The notes beneath the pieces were generated by a model. The model made no database searches, was not told the origin of the DNA, and saw nothing but the letters and a program-made list of their open reading frames with translations. From Microvirga mediterraneensis (GTDB lineage Bacteria > Pseudomonadota > Alphaproteobacteria > Rhizobiales > Beijerinckiaceae), in NCBI RefSeq assembly GCF_013520865.1, contig NZ_JACDXJ010000001.1, positions 806,001 to 870,000 of the forward strand: a DNA stretch of 64,000 nucleotides, in the 5' to 3' direction. Position 1 is the stretch's first letter. Every line of letters starts with the position of its first letter. A program made the translations under genes and the position numbers. This document shows, one piece after another, positions 59,220 through 64,000 of this stretch.

Positions 59220-59473
59220 CGTATCCTCCTTTGACGGCCGGGTTGTTCCCGAAATCCTTCACCCGGCATCATCAGAGGAGAGAATTAGAGCACAGTTAGG
59301 CCGGAGCGACCCGTTGTGAACCCTTTCGGACGCGGATCGCAAGGCCGGGTCGGGCCGCCCGCAAGCCTCTTCCCGGCGCCGGGATCCGATGCGACCTCCC
59401 GCCTCTGCTCCAGGCCTCGCCAACAGCCGATCCCCGTGCTAGAACAAATCAAGAACAATTCTGCGAAAGACCC
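59220..59473. other. Intergenic region upstream of the radical SAM gene
   Basis: About 250 bases. It contains divergent promoters for the HhH gene (left) and the radical SAM gene (right). No repeat, hairpin or small gene stands out. Confidence 0.35.
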
Positions 59474-60688
59474 ATGGACGAGAAGCTTGCCAAGAAGCTG
59501 CGCATCCTGGCGGACGCGGCGAAATACGATGCCTCCTGCTCCTCGTCCGGTGCGCCCAGGCGCAAGGCCGACGCGGGAGGCCTGGGCTCGACGGACGGCA
59601 ACGGCATCTGCCACGCCTACACGCCGGACGGGCGCTGCGTGTCGCTGCTGAAGATCCTGCTCACCAATTACTGCCTGTTCGACTGCGCCTATTGCGTGAA
59701 CCGGCGCTCGTCCAACGTGAAGCGGGCGAAGTTCTCGGTCGACGAGGTGGTGACGCTCACGGTCGAGTTCTACAAGCGCAACTACATCGAGGGCCTGTTC
59801 CTCTCCTCCGGCATCATCCGCTCGCCGGACTACACCATGGAGCAGATGCTGCTCGTGGCCAAGAAGCTGCGCCGCGACCACGGCTTCCGCGGCTACATCC
59901 ACCTGAAGACCATTCCCGAGGCGAGCCCCTGGCTCATCGAGGAGGCGGGCCTGTGGGCCGACCGGCTGTCGATCAATCTCGAGCTGCCGACGGAAAAGAG
60001 CCTGGAGCGGCTGGCGCCGGAGAAGGACGGCGCCTCCATCGAGACCGCCATGGCGCAGATGTTCGAGCGCATCGAGGAGGCGCGCGAGGAGCGCCGCCAT
60101 TTCTCGCCGGCCGGGCAGACCACGCAGATGATTGTCGGCGCGGACGACACCACGGATGCGGACGTGCTGCGCACCTCCGCCAAGCTCTACGGCCATTACG
60201 CCATGAAGCGCGTCTATTACTCCGCCTTCAGCCCGATTCCGGATTCGAGCGCCATCCTGCCCCTGAAATCGCCGCCGCTGATGCGCGAGAGCAGGCTGTA
60301 CCAGGCCGATTGGCTGCTGCGCTATTACGGCTTCGACGTGGACGAGATCGCGGTCGGGACCGACAAGGGCATGCTCGACCTCGAGGTCGACCCGAAGCTC
60401 GCCTGGGCGCTGAAGAACCGCCACCGCTTTCCCGTCGACGTGAACCGGGCCGAGCGCGAGATGCTGCTGCGCGTCCCGGGCCTGGGGGCGCGGGCCGTGG
60501 ACAAGATCGTGGTGGCGCGAAAGCACACGACGCTGCGCCTGGAGGACGTCGCCCGCCTCACCTCGGGGCTGAAGCGCGCCAAGCCCTTCCTCATCACGGC
60601 CGACCACCACCCGAAAGCGAGACTCGATTCCCCCGGCCTGCGCGAGCGGCTGGTCGAGAAGCCGGAACAGTTGAGCCTGTTCGGGTGA
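59474..60688 (+). CDS. Putative DNA modification/repair radical SAM protein
   Basis: A 404-aa radical SAM enzyme. The 4Fe-4S cysteines are in NYCLFDCAYCVN (Cys67, Cys71, Cys74; CX3CX2C), followed by GLFLSSGIIRSPDYTMEQML and HLKTIPEASPWLIEE. The C-terminus has a helix-hairpin-helix DNA-binding segment (REMLLRVPGLGARAVDKIVV), which suggests a nucleic acid substrate. This matches the family annotated as putative DNA modification/repair radical SAM protein, regularly encoded next to DUF4130/UdgX proteins as here. The reaction is unknown. It is upstream of its partner by 142 bp, with an RPT-like repeat between. Confidence 0.9.
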   Translation: MDEKLAKKLRILADAAKYDASCSSSGAPRRKADAGGLGSTDGNGICHAYTPDGRCVSLLKILLTNYCLFDCAYCVNRRSSNVKRAKFSVDEVVTLTVEFYKRNYIEGLFLSSGIIRSPDYTMEQMLLVAKKLRRDHGFRGYIHLKTIPEASPWLIEEAGLWADRLSINLELPTEKSLERLAPEKDGASIETAMAQMFERIEEAREERRHFSPAGQTTQMIVGADDTTDADVLRTSAKLYGHYAMKRVYYSAFSPIPDSSAILPLKSPPLMRESRLYQADWLLRYYGFDVDEIAVGTDKGMLDLEVDPKLAWALKNRHRFPVDVNRAEREMLLRVPGLGARAVDKIVVARKHTTLRLEDVARLTSGLKRAKPFLITADHHPKARLDSPGLRERLVEKPEQLSLFG

Positions 60689-60701
60689 GCGCGGCACTCC
60701 C

Positions 60702-60788
60702 GTCATGGCCGGCCCTGTGCCGGCCATCTCGATACGGAAAAGCGCGGCGCTTCAAGGATCGGGATCACCGGCACAAGGCCGGTGACGA
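60702..60788. repeat. RPT-like inverted repeat, GTCATGGCCGG type
   Basis: GTCATGGCCGGCCCTGTGCC at the left and ACCGGCACAAGGCCGGTGAC at the right bound an 87-bp unit with inner symmetry. It fills most of the gap between the radical SAM and DUF4130-UdgX genes. Confidence 0.75.
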
Positions 60789-60830
60789 CGGCGGAAGATG
60801 CGCTCCATCAAGGATGACGAGAGCAAACCC

Positions 60831-62273
60831 ATGAACCTCCATCGCATCACTCTTTCAGCCGGCGCCGATCTCGATGGTTTTCGCCAGGCGCTGCGGCGGC
60901 TGATCGCCGAGGAACTAGCACCGCAGCATGTGGTCTTCGCCGTCGATGACGCACCGGGTCTGTTCGGCGTGGAGGCGATGGGCGATGCGCCTCCGGTCAC
61001 GATCCCGAAGGGCGTCGCGCGGCTGATCGAGCATGTGGTCTGCCACAGGGACCCGGAGCGCTATGCGCTGCTCTATCAACTGGTCTGGCGGGTGCTGAAC
61101 GGCGAGCGGGACCTGCTCGACGTCGCGAGCGACCCGCTCGTTCACCGCATCGACCTGATGGCGCGGTCCGTGCGGCGCGACCTGCACAAGATGCATGCCT
61201 TCGTGCGCTTTCGGCGGATGCCGGGCGAAGACCTCGAGCGTTTCGCCGCCTGGTTCGAGCCCGAGCACTTCATCCTGGAGGCGGCGGCTTCCTTCTTCGT
61301 CGACCGGTTCCGCTCCATGGACTGGACGATCCTCACGCCCGTCGGCTCGATGCACTGGGATCGCCGCGCCCTGACCTTCGGTCCGCCGGGACAGCGCGAC
61401 GAGGCTCCCGCCGAGGACAGTTTCGAGGAAGGCTGGCGCGGCTATTACGAAAGCGTGTTCAACCCGGCCCGGGTGAACCCCACCGCCATGCGGGCCGAGA
61501 TGCCGAAGAAGTACTGGCGCAACATGCCCGAGACGGCGGCGATCCCCGGCTTGATCCAAACCGCCTCCCGGCGCGTTGAACGGATGATCGAACAGGAGGC
61601 GACGATGCCCGCCAAACGCACCCCCGAGCGTGCTCTTGAGGCCATGTGGGATCAGGAGCCGAAGAGCCTGGAGGACCTCAACGCCATCATCGCCAAGGCC
61701 GGTCCTCTCGTGCTGGGCGCGACCCAGGCGGTGTTCGGCGAGGGCCCGGCCCATGCCGAGATCGTCTTCGTCGGCGAGCAGCCGGGCGACCAGGAGGATC
61801 TGCAGGGCCGCCCCTTCGTCGGACCCGCCGGCAAGCTCCTGACCAAGGCCATGAAGGAGGCCGGCATCGACCGCGAGCAGGCCTATCTCACCAATGCGGT
61901 GAAGCATTTCAAGTTCGAGCAGCGCGGGCACCGGCGCATCCATTCCAAGCCCACGGCCGGCGAGGTGAAGCATTACCGGCCCTGGCTGATGAAGGAGCTC
62001 GAACTGGTGAAGCCCAAGCTTGTGGTGGCGCTCGGAGCGACGGCTCTTCTGGCGCTGACCGGAAAGGCGACGCCGATCACCCGCTCGCGCGGACGGGCCC
62101 GGTTCGGGCCTTATGAAGGCTACGTCACCGTGCACCCGTCCTATCTGCTGCGCCTGCCCGACGAGGCGACCAAGCGGGAGGCTTACGAGGCGTTCCTGAA
62201 CGACCTGCGCCGCGTTCACGATCTCGCGAAGGCCGACCTGGAAACCGGAGAGCTGCCGTTCGCCGCGGAATAG
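60831..62273 (+). CDS. DUF4130 - UdgX-type uracil-DNA glycosylase fusion
   Basis: A 480-aa fusion. Residues about 1-250 form the DUF4130 region (ERYALLYQLVWRVLNGERDL, MHAFVRFRRMPGEDLERFAA, AASFFVDRFRSMDWTILTPV), function unknown. Residues about 285-480 are a family 4-like uracil-DNA glycosylase of the UdgX type: GEQPGDQEDLQGRPFVGPAG (about 314), then the UdgX-specific loop HRRIHSKPTAGE with the His (about 370) that in mycobacterial UdgX forms a covalent link to DNA at the uracil site, and VTVHPSYLLRLPDE. The partner is the radical SAM gene. ATG 60831 is used; 60798 is an in-frame alternative. Confidence 0.9.
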   Translation: MNLHRITLSAGADLDGFRQALRRLIAEELAPQHVVFAVDDAPGLFGVEAMGDAPPVTIPKGVARLIEHVVCHRDPERYALLYQLVWRVLNGERDLLDVASDPLVHRIDLMARSVRRDLHKMHAFVRFRRMPGEDLERFAAWFEPEHFILEAAASFFVDRFRSMDWTILTPVGSMHWDRRALTFGPPGQRDEAPAEDSFEEGWRGYYESVFNPARVNPTAMRAEMPKKYWRNMPETAAIPGLIQTASRRVERMIEQEATMPAKRTPERALEAMWDQEPKSLEDLNAIIAKAGPLVLGATQAVFGEGPAHAEIVFVGEQPGDQEDLQGRPFVGPAGKLLTKAMKEAGIDREQAYLTNAVKHFKFEQRGHRRIHSKPTAGEVKHYRPWLMKELELVKPKLVVALGATALLALTGKATPITRSRGRARFGPYEGYVTVHPSYLLRLPDEATKREAYEAFLNDLRRVHDLAKADLETGELPFAAE

Positions 62274-62421
62274 AGCTCGTGGCACGAATACCACGCCCCG
62301 GCACATCCGGTGGTTAAGACGTTAATCCTCGTTAACCGCCCCTTAAACCGCCACATTTAGGGTGCTCCAGAGCATGAAAGGCCGGACGATATACCGGCCA
62401 GATCGATGCGGGGTTTAAGAG

Positions 62422-64000
62422 GTGGCGAACGGACGCGACCGGCGCGAGCCGGTCTTCGATGCGACCGCTGGGGAAGCGGGAGAGCTGGACTTTCGCCTCT
62501 CGCCCGAGGACCGGGCAGGGGGAACGATGGCGCGCAGGCGGGCTTCTTCAAACGGCAGCGGCGGGCCGCGCCGTCCGGCCAAGCTCAAGAAATCCAAGCG
62601 CAAGGGCGGCCGCTCCCTTTTCAGCAAGCTCGTCTATGCCGGTCTGGTGCTCTGCCTCTGGGGCGTCATCGGAATCGGCGGCGTGGTGGCCTATTACGCC
62701 TCGCAGCTGCCGCCCATCGACCAGCTCACGGTGCCGAAGCGCCCGCCGAACATCGCCATCATGGCGAGCGACGGCTCGCTCCTGGCCAATCGCGGCGAGA
62801 CGGGCGGGCGCACGGTCTCGCTGAAAGAGCTCCCGCCCTACCTGCCCAAGGCCTTCGTGGCGATCGAGGACCGGCGCTTCTACGACCATTTCGGCATCGA
62901 TCCCGTCGGCATCGCCCGCGCGGTCTACCGCAACCTCGCCCATAAGGGAGGCCTGCAGGGCGGCTCGACCCTGACCCAGCAGCTCGCCAAGAACCTCTTC
63001 CTGACCCAGGAGCGCACCGCCTCGCGCAAGATCCAGGAGGCGATCCTGGCGCTCTGGCTCGAGCGCAACTACTCGAAGGACCAGATCCTCGAGCTTTATC
63101 TCAACCGGGTCTATTTCGGCGCCGGCGCCTACGGCGTCGAGGCCGCCTCCCAGCGCTATTACGGCAAGTCCGCCCGCAACGTCTCGCTCTCGGAAGCGGC
63201 CGTGCTGGCAGGGCTCGTTCAGTCGCCCTCCCGCCTCGCCCCCAACCGCAATCCCGAGCGGGCGCAGGCCCGCGCGGAACTCGTGATCGCGGCTATGAAC
63301 GAGCTCGGCTTCATCACGCCGGGCATGACCAAGACGGCGCTCGGCGCGCCCGCCGAACCCGTGCGCCCGAACGGCGCGGGCTCGGCCAATTACGCGGCCG
63401 ATTACGTGATGGACGTGCTCGACGATTTCGTCGGCAACGTGGAATCCGACATCGTGGTCTCGACCACCATCGAGCCCACCATGCAGGCGACCGCCGAGCG
63501 CGTCCTCGTGGAGGAGCTCAACGCCAAGGGTCAGAAGTTCAACGTGAGCCAGGGCGCCTTCGTGGCCCTGCAGCCTGACGGCGCCGTCCGGGCGCTGGTC
63601 GGCGGCCGCAACTACGAGACGAGCCAGTTCAACCGGGCCACGACCGCCCGCCGCCAGCCCGGTTCGTCGTTCAAGCCCTTCGTCTATCTCACGGCCGTGG
63701 AGCGGGGCTACACGCCCGACATGGTCCTCGAGGACGGGCCGGTGAATTTCGGCGGCTGGGCCCCCAAGAACTACGACCGCAAGTACCGTGGGCCGATCGC
63801 CATGCGCGATGCCCTGGCGCTCTCGCTCAACACCATTGCGGTCAAGCTCAACATGGAGGTCGGGCCGAAGAACGTGGCGCAGACGGCGCAGCGGCTCGGC
63901 ATCTCTTCGCCGCTCCAGGCCAACGGCTCACTCGCGCTGGGCACCTCGGAGGTCACGCCGCTCGAACTGGTGAGCGCCTACGCGCCCTTCGCCAACGGCG
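62422..64000 (+). CDS. mrcA: Penicillin-binding protein 1A, 3' end missing
   Basis: A class A bifunctional peptidoglycan synthase that runs off the right edge after 526 residues with no stop. Order: a cytoplasmic tail with EPVFDATAGEAGELDFRLSP, a basic stretch, one membrane anchor (about 73-96), the transglycosylase domain with catalytic Glu in FVAIEDRRFYDHFGID and GGSTLTQQLAKNLFLTQER, and then the start of the transpeptidase with the SxxK motif in RQPGSSFKPFVY and SLN in ALSLNTIAV. The KTG box would lie beyond the window. GTG 62422 is the first possible start after an in-frame TAA and includes the tail typical of rhizobial PBP1a; ATG 62527 is the alternative. Confidence 0.92.
   Translation, partial: MANGRDRREPVFDATAGEAGELDFRLSPEDRAGGTMARRRASSNGSGGPRRPAKLKKSKRKGGRSLFSKLVYAGLVLCLWGVIGIGGVVAYYASQLPPIDQLTVPKRPPNIAIMASDGSLLANRGETGGRTVSLKELPPYLPKAFVAIEDRRFYDHFGIDPVGIARAVYRNLAHKGGLQGGSTLTQQLAKNLFLTQERTASRKIQEAILALWLERNYSKDQILELYLNRVYFGAGAYGVEAASQRYYGKSARNVSLSEAAVLAGLVQSPSRLAPNRNPERAQARAELVIAAMNELGFITPGMTKTALGAPAEPVRPNGAGSANYAADYVMDVLDDFVGNVESDIVVSTTIEPTMQATAERVLVEELNAKGQKFNVSQGAFVALQPDGAVRALVGGRNYETSQFNRATTARRQPGSSFKPFVYLTAVERGYTPDMVLEDGPVNFGGWAPKNYDRKYRGPIAMRDALALSLNTIAVKLNMEVGPKNVAQTAQRLGISSPLQANGSLALGTSEVTPLELVSAYAPFANG

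Noticed and set aside
62406..62945. Arg/Gly-rich plus-strand frame at the start of the PBP1A gene
   Set aside because: It is out of frame with the PBP1A coding sequence, which shows the transglycosylase and transpeptidase motifs and continues to the window edge.
1..64000. CRISPR array, prophage, integrase or insertion sequence
   Set aside because: No regularly spaced direct repeats, cas genes, phage structural genes or transposases were seen; the repeats present are scattered palindromes.

Overview
The window is high-GC, densely coded chromosomal DNA, most likely from an alphaproteobacterium of the order Hyphomicrobiales (Rhizobiales), close to Methylobacteriaceae such as Microvirga or Methylobacterium. 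The genus is an inference. It rests on an irr gene divergent from fabA-fabB-fabI, the block RNase D-lptC-lptA-lptB-rpoN-hpf-ptsN, an EcfG-like sigma factor, a ROSE thermosensor in front of a small heat-shock gene, a GTTC-type LexA box and several rhizobial small-protein families. I see no rRNA operon, prophage, transposase or CRISPR array.

Layout. 1-1.2 kb: a truncated PAS-GAF-PAS sensor. 1.6-5.2 kb: unsaturated fatty acid synthesis (fabI, fabB, fabA) divergent from the iron regulator irr. 5.3-12.7 kb: housekeeping genes (EamA exporter, SH3 protein, hydroxyacid dehydrogenase, Crp-type regulator, amine oxidase, EI24 membrane protein, NDUFA9-like protein). 12.8-15.4 kb: tRNA-Leu(CAG), then a run of very small genes (S21, DUF6481, cold-shock protein and hypotheticals). 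16-21.6 kb: transglutaminase-like protease, CtaG, a heavy-metal P-type ATPase with its divergent MerR regulator, and a luciferase-like oxidoreductase. 21.9-26.7 kb: an AraC regulator and an HTH-only relative on either side of an MscS channel, then two tandem four-cysteine secreted proteins.

26.9-33.4 kb is one minus-strand operon: LacI regulator, ABC sugar binding protein, two permeases, ATPase and a GH63-like glycosidase, with a perfect LacI operator upstream. It probably imports and hydrolyses a glycoside in the cytoplasm. 33.6-39.8 kb holds HugZ-like protein, a class III cyclase with TPRs, two Hsp20 genes behind an RpoH-like promoter and ROSE thermometer, an EcfG-like sigma factor and a single-domain receiver. 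39.8-45.6 kb is the LPS-transport/RpoN/nitrogen-PTS block. 45.7-55 kb holds a chemoreceptor, a SIMPL protein, an orphan PotF-like binding protein, a PLP aminotransferase behind an SOS-type promoter, PAP2, RecX, GNAT, DUF1345 and OsmC. 55.1-58 kb is a complete TRAP transporter. 58.2-62.3 kb holds PRC-barrel and helix-hairpin-helix exported proteins, then a radical SAM/DUF4130-UdgX pair likely to act on DNA. The window ends inside a class A penicillin-binding protein.

Between genes there is a family of dispersed palindromes with arms of the AGCATCGGAC...GTCCGATGCT type. They are frequent just after stop codons, and they surround osmC in mirror image. The more unusual observations are regulatory: structured leaders at fabA, ctaG, lptB and rpoN, the ROSE element, and a strong LexA-box promoter with a leader of about 340 nt.
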